A stretch of 44,559 nt of DNA from an uncultured Eubacteriales bacterium (GCA_949738935.1 CATJCJ010000345.1:1-44559); one strand, 5' to 3'. Numbered from the stretch's first letter, positions 32,201 through 40,934 are shown. A program made the numbers and translations. The notes: a model not told the origin generated them from the sequence alone.

Positions 32201-32629
32201 CGGCATAAGCCCTTTTAATTGCTGTTCCGTTGTCCAGCCCGCAAGAGCCATATATGAAAGAGCGTCAGCCGATTCGGCGGCTGTTTTTGTTGTGCTTTTT
32301 CCGGCTTCTCTTGCTGCCTGCTCTAACTTTTTGTAATCTTCTGACATAGCAGTTATTCCGCTGATACCCGCGACGTTTGACATACTTTGCTGAAACTCAC
32401 CGTAGGTTTTAACGGCTGAAGCGGCGAACGCTCCCATAGCGGCAACGCCTGCTGCGCTTACCGCCGCCGCTGTTTTAGCCATATCGCTTAAAATACCGTC
32501 AACTTTTTTTGCCGCGCCTTCGCAACTTTGAAGTCTTGTTTTAAAAATAAGAGCATTTTTTCCGGCTTCGTTCAATTTTCCGCTGAATTTGTCTTGGAGG
32601 TTTAATATTGTATTTATTGTTTTACCCAC
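29228..32629 (-). CDS. Tape measure protein
   Basis: 1133 aa, starting with GTG right after the small chaperone-like gene. The PhageMin_Tail domain lies at about residues 85-360 (EQAAREAGKSTTKTAAESAD, VTDSMSAMGVGVERLTEYLD). Membrane-like segments lie near 420-500 (IAVAIGAVVGSILLY), then long helical coiled coils to about 950. Sets tail length and may form the injection channel. Its place before sheath and tube differs from PBSX order. Confidence 0.92.
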   Translation of the reverse strand: MGKTINTILNLQDKFSGKLNEAGKNALIFKTRLQSCEGAAKKVDGILSDMAKTAAAVSAAGVAAMGAFAASAVKTYGEFQQSMSNVAGISGITAMSEDYKKLEQAAREAGKSTTKTAAESADALSYMALAGWTTEQQLKGLMPILRASEATGADLAVTSDLVTDSMSAMGVGVERLTEYLDMAAAANNKSNQNMLQLMEAIIGSGGAARAAGVNMYDLSTALGVLADNGLKGAEGGTAMNSMLVRMTTHDKALKTMKSLGVEVFDANKKFRGLEAILTDLNAAMVGMGDEDITANLKAIAGTNYYSQFKYLLDAAKEGSAKTDEFSTRWKEFNSELHNSKGTLDTVADTMTNNYAGAMARAGSAIDDLKITLGQKLEPYITKFLNWFSEKLPGATEKFASWLDRKLPKAINFCKAAFDLIKIPVAFIINNFSKLASVAAGVVVGLKAFSIITKVVSFMNKLKTAETALKAVQLALNTSMLACPLTWIAVAIGAVVGSILLYKDAIAEAKEEDLAEHFGNIELSAEECSKAIQGIFGQNAYMETDLAKSAYEAAQSSIEELSESSKKLNKLNFKLGLDPESVPKDEYLEIANEYIENMNKALKDQQYALDVGIKLMISDTELAESFGEDAAKFYSLLSKECQGLGTKLKQAIENAYEHNWDFDSSEAVSAILKQQAEIQDKIASAQSEARLETLKFDFANGDLSAESYASLMESAKEEMGKLKEAYNQTRIDTIAGAKLTYGENSAELAKITEEANQTYAQKVSELGAKSISLGGASIVSAYKNEFALAAEQFKILENSTLNQKDVYGFIDKFNKGDMSAEQIEDNLGNIANAAVQSTSISSIQRENIAELYEAMKSEVESMREDVKNLETVPQELQNALLQADFIGAIGGDEASKEHLGAMLVAKSLSPEKAKELFEASEKFGENCPKGIFSDKNIQEGLTAAENYRNIISERLSQPYMIDADVKINFNTKSNFIGPLPFMPEQKMQIATGGVPKTTNKGNATGTPYFGGGLTEINEHGGEIINLPTGAQIIPSDKSAQMVRENAKYRAPNISLFNMPSVSFNDVPYFGANVKKNNTVPQTTYIHNGGDKEIRRFGDINVNVTIGGNIVGIDDFAEEIGGIVGGKFVDAIRAM

Positions 32630-32809
32630 TTAAAATCTACCCCCTAAGACCTTTATAAAAAGCTCAATTAATTCGTTTCTTTCCTTGTAGTACATTTCCA
32701 TTGCGTGATAATAGAATCTTTGTGTTAGAGCGCCGCTGTTAATTATATTTTCAGGATTAACCCCTCTGACAGCAAAGAAAGCGAGCATATCAAGCTCGCT
32801 GTCACGCAT
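32630..32809 (-). CDS. Second tail assembly chaperone-like small protein
   Basis: 59 aa, MRDSELDMLAFFAVRGVNPE start. It overlaps the upstream gene as TAATG and ends just before the tape measure GTG. Two small genes before the tape measure are the normal chaperone pair of tailed phages, usually joined by a frameshift; here overlapping start and stop replace it. Confidence 0.72.
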   Translation of the reverse strand: MRDSELDMLAFFAVRGVNPENIINSGALTQRFYYHAMEMYYKERNELIELFIKVLGGRF

Positions 32810-33276
32810 TATGAGTTTTTTAGTTTTTTATCGGCGTCATTCTCTTCATCATTGTCAAAGAAGTTTAATATCTTTGGACCAATTTCAGTGATTTCCTCCA
32901 TATCAAATATTGCCTTAACTGTATCATAAGGATAATTTACTCCAATACTTTCCTGCAATTCCTTTGAATGAAGCATTGGACAGCAGTCATAGATTAATCT
33001 GCCGTAAGCCTCCATCATATCAACATAACTTCCTGTTTTTGTTTTATCCGCAAACTCAATTTTTTGTGTGTCCGATGGATTTTTTACGGTTAAATTCCCG
33101 TCAAGACTTTTGACATAAATTTCTTTTGTGGCATTTATTCTACCATCTTTTTCAAGTTTTTTTCTAATAAGCTGCTCAAGGACTACCATTGCCGGCTTTG
33201 ATATAAAAGGCTCAGCAATTTCTTTTGCGTTTTCAACTAAAATTTCTTCTGCTGTTTCCGTTTTGTTTTTACTCAT
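32809..33276 (-). CDS. Tail assembly chaperone-like protein
   Basis: 155 aa, acidic. The N-terminal KTETAEEILVENAKEIAEPF and the C-terminal Asp/Glu-rich tail agree with XkdN-type chaperones. Placed two genes before the tape measure. Overlaps the head closure gene by eight bases. Confidence 0.62.
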   Translation of the reverse strand: MSKNKTETAEEILVENAKEIAEPFISKPAMVVLEQLIRKKLEKDGRINATKEIYVKSLDGNLTVKNPSDTQKIEFADKTKTGSYVDMMEAYGRLIYDCCPMLHSKELQESIGVNYPYDTVKAIFDMEEITEIGPKILNFFDNDEENDADKKLKNS

Positions 33277-33625
33277 AATCTTTATCTCCTTCTATAATCA
33301 ATTTACAATAAAACTCAATTAAATCATTTCTTTTGTAATACGGCATAAAATAAAGAACCTCATAGCGCTGTCCCTTAAATTCAAAGTACATATCGTTTCT
33401 CGGTTCTTTTATGCCTCCGTTTCTGATAGTTATTTTGTGCGTAACAGATACTTGTATGGAATCTCCGTTAATGGTACTCTCTTTTCCCGACTTTGGAACA
33501 ATCTCCGCCCACACCGATGACACTTTCTTGTAATCATATGTCAGTTCTCCAAATTCTGTCTTGCTTTCAGCTTTTGTGTAAACGTCAATTCTGTGCCTTA
33601 GTTTTTCTAACAGTGTTTTTGCCAT
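33269..33625 (-). CDS. Head-tail adaptor/head closure protein
   Basis: 118 aa. LRHRIDVYTKAESKTEFGEL, then VWAEIVPKSGKESTINGDSI, and FKGQRYEVLYF match the phage head-tail joining (SPP1 gp16/HK97 gp7-like) family. Overlaps its neighbours by one and eight bases. Confidence 0.85.
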   Translation of the reverse strand: MAKTLLEKLRHRIDVYTKAESKTEFGELTYDYKKVSSVWAEIVPKSGKESTINGDSIQVSVTHKITIRNGGIKEPRNDMYFEFKGQRYEVLYFMPYYKRNDLIEFYCKLIIEGDKDYE

Positions 33626-33903
33626 TAAATCACACCCTCCCTCATAGAAAATAAGAGAGAGCGGAGAGTAAGGGTAAGTTCGTGATAGTCAGCTTCTTCT
33701 CTGTGTTCGTAAAAATACGCCGCCGCATACATTACAGCAGTCTTTGAGTTTTTATCAAGAGAAAATATTTCCTCGTTATCCGTTCTTGATACGTCCATAC
33801 ATAACTTTTGCGCGGATTCGATAAAAGCAGTAATCAACTCGTCATCGTTATCAAAATCCACCCTAAGATAATTTTTCATTTCTTCCAAATCAACTACCGC
33901 CAT
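33625..33903 (-). CDS. Head-tail connector (gp6-like)
   Basis: 92 aa. VVDLEEMKNYLRVDFDNDDE and ELITAFIESAQKLCMDV are the usual start of gp6-like ring connectors that sit below the portal. Confidence 0.88.
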   Translation of the reverse strand: MAVVDLEEMKNYLRVDFDNDDELITAFIESAQKLCMDVSRTDNEEIFSLDKNSKTAVMYAAAYFYEHREEADYHELTLTLRSLLFSMREGVI

Positions 33904-33924
33904 TATATCACCCCTTTAAAATGC

Positions 33925-34071
33925 CTATTCGTCTGTATTACTACAGCTTTCTGCAAGAGCTTTTATTCTTTTAAACATATTAAGAGCCTCTCTGTCATCG
34001 GTAGGAAAACATCCGCTGTTTAATCTAAAACATTCAAAATCTTCCAATTTCTGTGGGTCAATCGTCATCAT
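33925..34071 (-). CDS. 48-aa protein between capsid and connector
   Basis: MMTIDPQKLEDFECFRLNSG start, acidic. GGGGTGAT precedes the ATG. Small genes in this place often encode capsid-associated or Rho-N-like peptides; no family is recognised. Confidence 0.62.
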   Translation of the reverse strand: MMTIDPQKLEDFECFRLNSGCFPTDDREALNMFKRIKALAESCSNTDE

Positions 34072-34085
34072 TTATCACCCCTTTA

Positions 34086-35270
34086 TCAAGCCTTTGCAGA
34101 GGAAGCTCCGCCAATTTTCAAAATCTGTACAGCTTCGGGAAGCACAAGCTTTCCGTCCACTCTTTCTTTGGCTACAAAACCAACCATACCGTTTCCGGCA
34201 AAAAGCTCTTTAAGTTCAGCAAATGAACGTGTACCTCTGTCACCGATATTATAATAACTGTAGTCGCCAAAAGCTATAGCGTCTGTCGGTGCATAAGCGG
34301 AAGTATAAACCTCGTAGCCTAAAATTCTGTCAGGTTCTCCGCTTTGATAATTCGGCTGCCAGATATAAGCACCGTTATTGTCTTTAAGAGTACGCAAAGA
34401 AACAAGGGTTTTATCGTTCATAATAAATTTTGCGTTTTTTCTGTAAGGACGTTTTAAAGCATATACAAGTTCTATCATACTGTCTGTCGTAATCTTTGAA
34501 ACGGTATTTGCTACAGTGCCGCCGCCCTTTGACGCAAATATGCCTGTAGGTTTGCCTGTACCATCTCCATTAAGGAAAGCATCCTCTTCAGCGTTTGCCA
34601 GAGCCTTGCCAAACTGTGCAACAATATAATTTTCAAGACCGAAAGCGTTATCGTAGAGAAGTTCTTCTGTTACTTTTATCGCAACGTGAAGCTTATAAGC
34701 GTCCATAATAATCTGGTCGAAAGTTGCGTCGCCAAAAGTAAGTGCTCCGCCTTCTTCAAGCCAAGACGCCGCCGGTTTTGTAGCTGCAATGTTGATTTTA
34801 TGTTCTCCGCTTGTCGTAATTTTTGTGCCAAGCATACGCATAATATTTTCTTCTTCAAGCACATCAATAAGTCTGCTGTCATATTCCTCTGGTACAAGAT
34901 AGCCACCGTCAGCGTCTACACCCTCGGTAAGTACGTTGCTTACATTTCTGAAATTTGAACGTAAAGCTCCAAGCATAGCTGATTTGTATTCATCTGAAGC
35001 TCTGAATGATTTAGACTTATCCTCCGGCATTCTCATCGGAGTTCCAATAATCGGAGTGTTAACAGGCTTTGAAAGCTCGTTTTTCATATTTTCTTCTCTC
35101 TGCATACGTGAAATTTCACGGCTCATATCCTCAATTTCCTTTTCCATTTTCTGATACGTTTCATAGTCTTCGTCAGTAAGAGTACCTTTGTCAGTTTTAT
35201 GCGATTCCGCAAACTTTATCACCGAATCAACAGCATTTTTTCTTTTTTCAAGCATTTCTGAAAGTTTCAT
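34086..35270 (-). CDS. Major capsid protein (HK97 fold)
   Basis: 394 aa from the ATG at 35270 (GGAGG upstream). N-terminal coiled-coil scaffold (delta) region about 1-95 (DMSREISRMQREENMKNEL), then the HK97 core: VSNVLTEGVDADGGYLVPEE, AFLNGDGTGKPTGIFASKG, and C-terminal KERVDGKLVLPEAVQILKIG. The protease encoded two genes upstream would trim the scaffold part. Confidence 0.95.
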   Translation of the reverse strand: MKLSEMLEKRKNAVDSVIKFAESHKTDKGTLTDEDYETYQKMEKEIEDMSREISRMQREENMKNELSKPVNTPIIGTPMRMPEDKSKSFRASDEYKSAMLGALRSNFRNVSNVLTEGVDADGGYLVPEEYDSRLIDVLEEENIMRMLGTKITTSGEHKINIAATKPAASWLEEGGALTFGDATFDQIIMDAYKLHVAIKVTEELLYDNAFGLENYIVAQFGKALANAEEDAFLNGDGTGKPTGIFASKGGGTVANTVSKITTDSMIELVYALKRPYRKNAKFIMNDKTLVSLRTLKDNNGAYIWQPNYQSGEPDRILGYEVYTSAYAPTDAIAFGDYSYYNIGDRGTRSFAELKELFAGNGMVGFVAKERVDGKLVLPEAVQILKIGGASSAKA

Positions 35271-35345
35271 AAATTTTACCTCCATATAAATATGTTTTTT
35301 ACAATAATAAAAAAGCCTGTTTAACGTCTGTGCTCAAAGACTTTT

Positions 35346-35948
35346 TTATTCAACAGGTGTTTCTTCTCCGTTTCCTGAAATATCCGGCATTTCATCAATG
35401 CTGTAAATTTCTGTCGGTTCATCAAGAGCCGTATCACCGGAATAAAGCTGTATTGTATCTTCTTCAGGATTATAAACAATTCTGTCCGCTTTGCCGTTTT
35501 CAAGAGCTTCAACCCGTTTTTGAAGACTTTCAAGCAAGTCAAGTTTGTCATCGCCTCCGCTGTCAAGCATATCGCAGCCGTTAACTGATGAAAAAACCTC
35601 AAACTTAAATAAATCCGTTTTTATACGCTGCTCTATATCAGGATTAAAAAAAGTAAATATCACTTCAACAGTTCCCGGTCTTTTTGTAATTTCGTTATTA
35701 ATCGGAAAAATCATTCTGTACTTATTATCATAAAGTACATCTTCAATTTTCATAGAATAGAATTTACAGTTTATTACATTCGGGAGAAATATTTGCGCTA
35801 TACATTGAATATCCTCTGTCTGTATACTGTCAAAAAATCCTCTCTCAATTAAAAACTGTATGCTGTCGCATTTATTTTCACCTTGAAATATCTGACGCCA
35901 TTCAGATTTTGTAAACTGTTTCTTACGGCTTAAATATACAGTATTCAT
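35346..35948 (-). CDS. Hypothetical protein inserted in the head module
   Basis: 200 aa from the ATG at 35948 with GAGGCGG upstream. N-terminal alpha/beta region (MNTVYLSRKKQFTKSEWRQI), beta-rich middle, a coiled coil (DLLESLQKRVEALENGKAD, about 145-163), then an acidic tail. It lies between protease and capsid genes, where decoration or scaffold proteins can occur. No family recognised. Confidence 0.6.
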   Translation of the reverse strand: MNTVYLSRKKQFTKSEWRQIFQGENKCDSIQFLIERGFFDSIQTEDIQCIAQIFLPNVINCKFYSMKIEDVLYDNKYRMIFPINNEITKRPGTVEVIFTFFNPDIEQRIKTDLFKFEVFSSVNGCDMLDSGGDDKLDLLESLQKRVEALENGKADRIVYNPEEDTIQLYSGDTALDEPTEIYSIDEMPDISGNGEETPVE

Positions 35949-36042
35949 ATATTCCACCGCCTCGTATAATTTATTTGTGATTATTTTAAAAGAAAAATCA
36001 CATAAAAACTTGTTGTCTCATAAGCCATATGAGATAATAGGC

Positions 36043-36108
36043 TTAGTACAGATAGACGCCGTAGTTCACCGCCTTGAGGCATTGTCTTCCTAAGAAAGGA
36101 TTACGCAT
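36043..36108 (-). CDS. Possible 21-aa ORF directly after the protease gene
   Basis: MRNPFLGRQCLKAVNYGVYL plus Tyr; the ATG immediately follows the protease stop codon (TAAATG), so coupling is possible. A hairpin CTCAT/ATGAG at about 36017-36033 follows, then a loose T-run, perhaps a weak terminator. The next start on this strand is only at 35948. Confidence 0.35.
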   Translation of the reverse strand: MRNPFLGRQCLKAVNYGVYLY

Positions 36109-36861
36109 TTAAATATGCTTTTTGATACAATTCAAGCGTTCCATAATATTACTTACACGATGTTCCTGTTTTTCAATTGGCTTTATTTCGGCTTGCTTTG
36201 CCATCAATGTATTTTTGCTGTTGTATTTATTACAAATTTTATTATACAGAATTTTATTCATTGCCGTTTGAGTATTATAAACATCTGCTAAAATATATTT
36301 AAAACTGTCATTTGATGGCTTGCACGCCTTTATTCTATCCGCAAATCCTAATTCTACAGCTTCATTTGCTTCCATCCACTTTTCAGAATCCATTAAGTGT
36401 GACAATTTTATTCTTGACAATCCTGTTCTTATTTCATATGCGTTTATAATAGATTCTTTAACAGTATTAAGCATTCTTATAGCTCTTTCAAGCTCTGAAC
36501 AGTCACCGCAAACAACCGTTGAGGGGTTGTGTATCATAATATTTGAAACAGGTGACATAACAACCTCGTCGCCTGCCATAGCTATAACGCTTGCGGCAGA
36601 AGCAGCAAGACCGTCAATAAACACAGTAACTTTGCCTTTATATTCGGTAAGCATATTATAAATTTGTGCCGCCGCTATGCAGTCGCCGCCGGGCGAATTA
36701 ATCCAAACGGTAATATTGCCGGCTCCGCTTATTAATTCGTCTTTAAACAATTTCGGTGTCACATCATCGTCGAACCAAGATTCAGCGGCTATTACACCGT
36801 CTAAAAAAAGAGTTCTTTCCTCAGTTTCGGCTTGATTTTTCCATTTCCAAAATTTTTTCAC
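36109..36861 (-). CDS. Prohead maturation protease (ClpP/S49-like)
   Basis: 250 aa. ITVWINSPGGDCIAAAQIYN, the nucleophile region DGLAASAASVIAMAGD (Ser about residue 90) and MIHNPSTVVCGDCSELERAI (His) give the ClpP-like Ser-His pair. It cuts capsid scaffold domains during prohead maturation. Overlaps the portal gene end by four bases. Confidence 0.93.
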   Translation of the reverse strand: MKKFWKWKNQAETEERTLFLDGVIAAESWFDDDVTPKLFKDELISGAGNITVWINSPGGDCIAAAQIYNMLTEYKGKVTVFIDGLAASAASVIAMAGDEVVMSPVSNIMIHNPSTVVCGDCSELERAIRMLNTVKESIINAYEIRTGLSRIKLSHLMDSEKWMEANEAVELGFADRIKACKPSNDSFKYILADVYNTQTAMNKILYNKICNKYNSKNTLMAKQAEIKPIEKQEHRVSNIMERLNCIKKHI

Positions 36862-38108
36862 ATATCTTCCTCCTTGTATTTTTCACTCCAAGTTCCCGCT
36901 TTATCAAGAGGAACCATATTTCCGTTGCACATATAACGATTTCCACCGAGCTCGTCAGGTATCAAGTCCATATTTTCAAGCTTTCTTATATCGTTCGGCG
37001 ACATAAAACCACTTTGAAAACCCGTAGAGTAACCTCTCATACGGCTTTCGTAATCACCTCTTAAAAGCCCGTCGACATTAAATTTTATAAAGTATTCTTT
37101 CTTTTCGTTCTCTGATAAAAGTGAGCGGGCCATTGACTGCTCCCACCTCGTGACCCACGGGTCGAGACTGTATTTCACAAACTCCAGAGACTGCTGTTCA
37201 ATATTAGAAAAGCTTGATTTTTCAAGGTCGCCAACCATATGAGGCGGTACTCTGAAAATACGGGCTATCTCATTTATCTGAAACTTCCTTGTTTCCAAAA
37301 ATTGAGCCTGTTCCGGTGCGATAGAAATAGGCGTATATTTCATACCGTCCTCTAAAATTGCGATTTTATTTGCGTTTGAGCTGCCGCCATAAGCAGCCTG
37401 CCAGCTGTCTCTTACTCTTTGAGGGTTTTTAATTATACCCGGATGTTCCAATACTCCGCTGGGATGCGCACCGTTGGCAAAAAATTTAGAACCATACTCT
37501 TCGCAGGCAATAGCCATTCCTATAGCGTTTTTTGCCATAGCGATAGGAGAATAGCCTATAAGCCCGTCAAAACCAAGACCCGGGATATGAAGTACCTCAC
37601 CGGGCTTAAGTCTGACCGTTGATTTTTTATTAATCGGTGCGTCATCAGAGCTTACCATATATTCATAATACAGATTCTTATTTTCGTCCCTGTCAACCGT
37701 CATTCTGTTGGGCATAAGAGGATATATCCCTAATATTTCGCCTTTTCCGTTTCTCACTACCTGAGCGTAGGCGTTGCCCCATAGGAGTAGGTGGGTCATA
37801 AGAGTTTCTCGGAATGAAAAAGAAGTCATTTCAATGTTGGGTTCATTGTGCAGCAAAAAATACAGCGGGTGCTCTGTTGCTTTCTCTTTGCCTCCGCTGT
37901 CTGTATATTTATAAAGATTAAGCGGCAGACTTGCAACAGCTTCCGATAAAATTCTCACACACGAATAAACTGCGGTAAGCTGCATTGCCGAACGCTCGTT
38001 TACAGTTTTTCCGCTTGTACTGTTTCCAAGATAAAAACTATACGCACTTCCTGATGTTCTGTTCTGCGGCTTATCTCTTGATTTGAATAAGCCTTTTAAA
38101 ATTCCCAT
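36858..38108 (-). CDS. Portal protein (HK97 family)
   Basis: 416 aa. ERSAMQLTAVYSCVRILSEA, then LLHNEPNIEMTSFSFRETLM, and ARIFRVPPHMVGDLEKSSFS are family hallmarks. It forms the ring through which DNA is packaged. Confidence 0.95.
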   Translation of the reverse strand: MGILKGLFKSRDKPQNRTSGSAYSFYLGNSTSGKTVNERSAMQLTAVYSCVRILSEAVASLPLNLYKYTDSGGKEKATEHPLYFLLHNEPNIEMTSFSFRETLMTHLLLWGNAYAQVVRNGKGEILGIYPLMPNRMTVDRDENKNLYYEYMVSSDDAPINKKSTVRLKPGEVLHIPGLGFDGLIGYSPIAMAKNAIGMAIACEEYGSKFFANGAHPSGVLEHPGIIKNPQRVRDSWQAAYGGSSNANKIAILEDGMKYTPISIAPEQAQFLETRKFQINEIARIFRVPPHMVGDLEKSSFSNIEQQSLEFVKYSLDPWVTRWEQSMARSLLSENEKKEYFIKFNVDGLLRGDYESRMRGYSTGFQSGFMSPNDIRKLENMDLIPDELGGNRYMCNGNMVPLDKAGTWSEKYKEEDM

Positions 38109-38127
38109 AATATCAGTCCTTTCAAAA

Positions 38128-39714
38128 TTATAAAATCAAAAGCCCTCTGTTTTCATATGCGCTTTCTTGTTTTTTCGCGTTTCTCACGCACCTGTCAAGC
38201 GCCATAATCGCCGCCACAATACCATCTATTTTTTCCGTTGACTTTTTCTTGCTTGGCTTTATATTTTCAGCTTCATCCGTTTCGGCTACAACATTTCCTG
38301 CCATCCATCTTAAAACGGGATTTCCTCCGTGCTGTATCTTTCCCTCAAGCAAAAGCTTGTAAAATTCTTTCATAGGAGGCGACATACTTTTATAGCCCTG
38401 CCCAAAAGGTACCATTATAAAACCTTCATCTTGAAGATTCTGCACCATTTGCGTCGCTTCCCAGCGGTCGTGGGCTATTTCCTTTATATTATAGATTTTA
38501 CTTAAATCCATAATAGTTTTCTCAATAAAAGCATAATGGATTACGTTGCCTTCAGTAGCGTTTATATATCCCTGACGTTCCCAGACGTCATACATAACGT
38601 GGTCGCGTCTGCACCTTAATTCCAAAGTATCTTTAGGCAGCCAGAAATGAGGATAAATTATATAATTTTCGTATTCGGTTCTCGGCGGAAAAATAAGCAC
38701 GAAAGCCGCTAGGTCGGTCGTGCTTGCCAAATCCAGCCCTCCGTAGCATTCTCTGCCTTTTAAAGCTTCAAAATCAATAGGACCGCTGCCTTTATTGTAG
38801 ATGTGTTCAGGAATCCAGCGCACCTCAGAATTAACCCACATATTAAGCCTTAACTGCTTAAAATTATTTTCTTCTGCCGGATTATCTCGTGCTTCGTTAA
38901 ACCATTGCCGGGCTTTTTCTATATTTACTGTATATCCTAAAGACGGATTAGCCTTATACCAGTTTTTCTCATTTGTCCAGTCGTCATTTTCTTCAAGCCC
39001 GTAAATTACAGGATAAAAAGTCGGGTCTGACTTTCTGCCCGATATTATATCTTTGGCTTTTAAATGCAGCTCATAACAAATACTCTCTTTGTTATTTCCG
39101 GCTGTCGTTATTATGAAAAAAAGCGGCTGTTCTCTTGCGTCGCCGCTTCCTTTTGTTAAAACGTCATACAAATGTCTGTTAGGCTGTGCGTGTATTTCAT
39201 CAAAAACCAAACCCGAAACATTCAGACCGTGTTTTGTTCCGACTTCTGATGACAGTACCTGATAAAATCCTGCGTTGCTGTAATTTATCAGTCTTTTTTG
39301 AGCGCTTCTTATTTTAGAGCGTTTCATTAATGCCGGACTTTGCTCCGTCATTTGTTTCGCAACGTCAAAAACAATTGAAGCCTGCTGTCTGTCTGCTGCC
39401 GCTCCGTAAACTTCAGCACTGGCCTCGTTATCAGCATAAAGCAGATATAAAGCAACCGCTGCTGCAAGCTCAGACTTGCCGTTTTTCTTAGGTATCTCTA
39501 CAAAAGCATTTGTAAATTGCCGCTTGCCGTTTTCTTTAACAATACCGAATATATCTCTTATAATTTGCTCCTGCCAAGGCAAAAGCTCAAATTTCTTTCC
39601 CGACCATTTACCTTTTGTATGCCTTAAATTAGATATAAAAGCTATGGCTCTGTCGGCTTTCGCTTTATCATAATGAGATGTTTTAAGCATAAATTTTGTT
39701 GGTTTGTATTTCAT
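38128..39714 (-). CDS. Terminase large subunit
   Basis: 528 aa. N-terminal ATPase with a Walker A-like VEIPKKNGKSELAAAVALY (about 72-90) and Walker B GLVFDEIHAQ (about 170). C-terminal nuclease with GGLDLASTTDLAAFVL (about 325) and later acidic residues. The terminase_1 type usually pairs with P27-type small subunits, as here. Overlaps the small subunit gene by four bases. Confidence 0.95.
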   Translation of the reverse strand: MKYKPTKFMLKTSHYDKAKADRAIAFISNLRHTKGKWSGKKFELLPWQEQIIRDIFGIVKENGKRQFTNAFVEIPKKNGKSELAAAVALYLLYADNEASAEVYGAAADRQQASIVFDVAKQMTEQSPALMKRSKIRSAQKRLINYSNAGFYQVLSSEVGTKHGLNVSGLVFDEIHAQPNRHLYDVLTKGSGDAREQPLFFIITTAGNNKESICYELHLKAKDIISGRKSDPTFYPVIYGLEENDDWTNEKNWYKANPSLGYTVNIEKARQWFNEARDNPAEENNFKQLRLNMWVNSEVRWIPEHIYNKGSGPIDFEALKGRECYGGLDLASTTDLAAFVLIFPPRTEYENYIIYPHFWLPKDTLELRCRRDHVMYDVWERQGYINATEGNVIHYAFIEKTIMDLSKIYNIKEIAHDRWEATQMVQNLQDEGFIMVPFGQGYKSMSPPMKEFYKLLLEGKIQHGGNPVLRWMAGNVVAETDEAENIKPSKKKSTEKIDGIVAAIMALDRCVRNAKKQESAYENRGLLIL

Positions 39715-40184
39715 TCTTCATCATCTCTTAACAGCATTTCCATATCGTCCGTCGTCTCTTCAACAGATTTATCGGCAACAATTCTGCTTCTTGCGGAAGG
39801 CGTCAAACCAAACTGTTCGCAGAATTTAAGCATTACTTTTAAATTTGTCTGAGCAATAGATACTTGCGGAACTTGCTGAACATAACCGCTTTTCGTTTCA
39901 ATTGTAGAACCGTGATTTGTCAAATATTCTTCCGCTTCTTTCCATCTGGCATAAGTCTGACAGTATCCAGCAAAAGCTGCTGTATCTATATCAGTCAGAA
40001 TACCCATTTTTTCGAGAGTATCTCCTATTCTGTTCCATTCCTCTTTCGCTTCTTCCTCAAGCCATTCGGGACAAACGGGAGCGCCTGCCGACTTCGGCTC
40101 TGCTGTGTTGATTCTTCTTTTATCCGTTTCTCCCTCAAGTATTTTTAAACCCGTAGGTTTTGGTTTTCTTCCTCTTACCGCCAT
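39711..40184 (-). CDS. Terminase small subunit (P27 family)
   Basis: 157 aa. MAVRGRKPKPTGLKILEGE is the signature start of P27-type small terminases. A helical middle (KEEWNRIGDTLEKMGILTD) and ARSRIVADKSVEE near the end follow. Recognises the packaging site. Confidence 0.93.
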   Translation of the reverse strand: MAVRGRKPKPTGLKILEGETDKRRINTAEPKSAGAPVCPEWLEEEAKEEWNRIGDTLEKMGILTDIDTAAFAGYCQTYARWKEAEEYLTNHGSTIETKSGYVQQVPQVSIAQTNLKVMLKFCEQFGLTPSARSRIVADKSVEETTDDMEMLLRDDEE

Positions 40185-40300
40185 ATCAGACGCCTCCTTT
40201 CAGTTAGCCCCCGGCTATTAATTTTGCTGTTTTGTGTATGACTCTGGGGCTGCGGTCTCCGGCGAAAGTCATTTCAGGATTTCCGGGGCCCCTGCCTTTT

Positions 40301-40660
40301 TTAATATTCATATCGTATTTTACTGTCCTCTGTCATTGTTTTAACGTCGTGACAATGCTTACATAACGGCTGCCAGTTACTTCTGTCCCAAAATAACTCA
40401 TTATTCCCTCTGTGAGGCTTTATATGGTCCACTACAGTAGCTTTGGTATATTTGCCTTTAGCTTTGCACCTGACGCATAATGGATTCGCCGCAAGAAAAG
40501 CTTTGCTCTCCTTCTGCCATTTTCTGTTATAGCCTCGTGAATACCCACTCCTGACTTCAACAGGATGAAGAGCTTTGTGTTCATCGCAATAACTTTTCCC
40601 ATATGACACCAGTTTCGGGCAACCGGGGTGTTTGCAGGGTGTATCAGGTCTGTAAGGCAT
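40301..40660 (-). CDS. HNH endonuclease
   Basis: 119 aa from the ATG at 40660 (GAGGTGAGGG upstream). Two zinc knuckle pairs (CKHPGCPKL with CDEH; CVRCKAKGKYTKATVVDHI) and the closing WQPLCKHCHDVKT form the HNH fold. HNH proteins beside the terminase take part in cutting at packaging. Confidence 0.92.
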   Translation of the reverse strand: MPYRPDTPCKHPGCPKLVSYGKSYCDEHKALHPVEVRSGYSRGYNRKWQKESKAFLAANPLCVRCKAKGKYTKATVVDHIKPHRGNNELFWDRSNWQPLCKHCHDVKTMTEDSKIRYEY

Positions 40661-40729
40661 TTCCCTCACCTCTTTCAAAAAATAAAAGACCAAATAAGAA
40701 GGATGTACTCTTATTCAGTCTTTCAACAC

Positions 40730-40868
40730 TTTATATTATAACGCAAGTCTAATGTGAATTAAAATGGCTTCTTTAAAAATTTTTAAACTTTTTATTCTTT
40801 TTTTTTGATATTTTATATTATAACGCAAGTCAAACGTGAATTAAAATGGCTTCTTTAAGAAATTTTGT
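40730..40868 (-). promoter_or_regulatory. Tandemly duplicated promoter-like block before the late operon
   Basis: Two direct copies of about 55 bp (40730-40785 and 40812-40868, offset 82 bp), each reading AAGAAGCCATTTTAATTCAC, then a variable stretch, then GACTTGCGTTATAATATAAA. TATAAT is present in both; the -35 region is not consensus. The ArpU-like regulator gene lies just upstream, so these may be its late-promoter targets (inference). Confidence 0.62.
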
Positions 40869-40934
40869 TTATTGTCAGAAACTAACAGACCGAAGCTTAA
40901 TAACAGGCAATCTAAAATAAAAATCACCGCCTTA

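Noticed and set aside
34676-34958. Additional ORFs inside the capsid gene and similar overlapping frames elsewhere
   Set aside because: They lie in alternative frames of well-supported genes, lack ribosome sites and show no family motifs.
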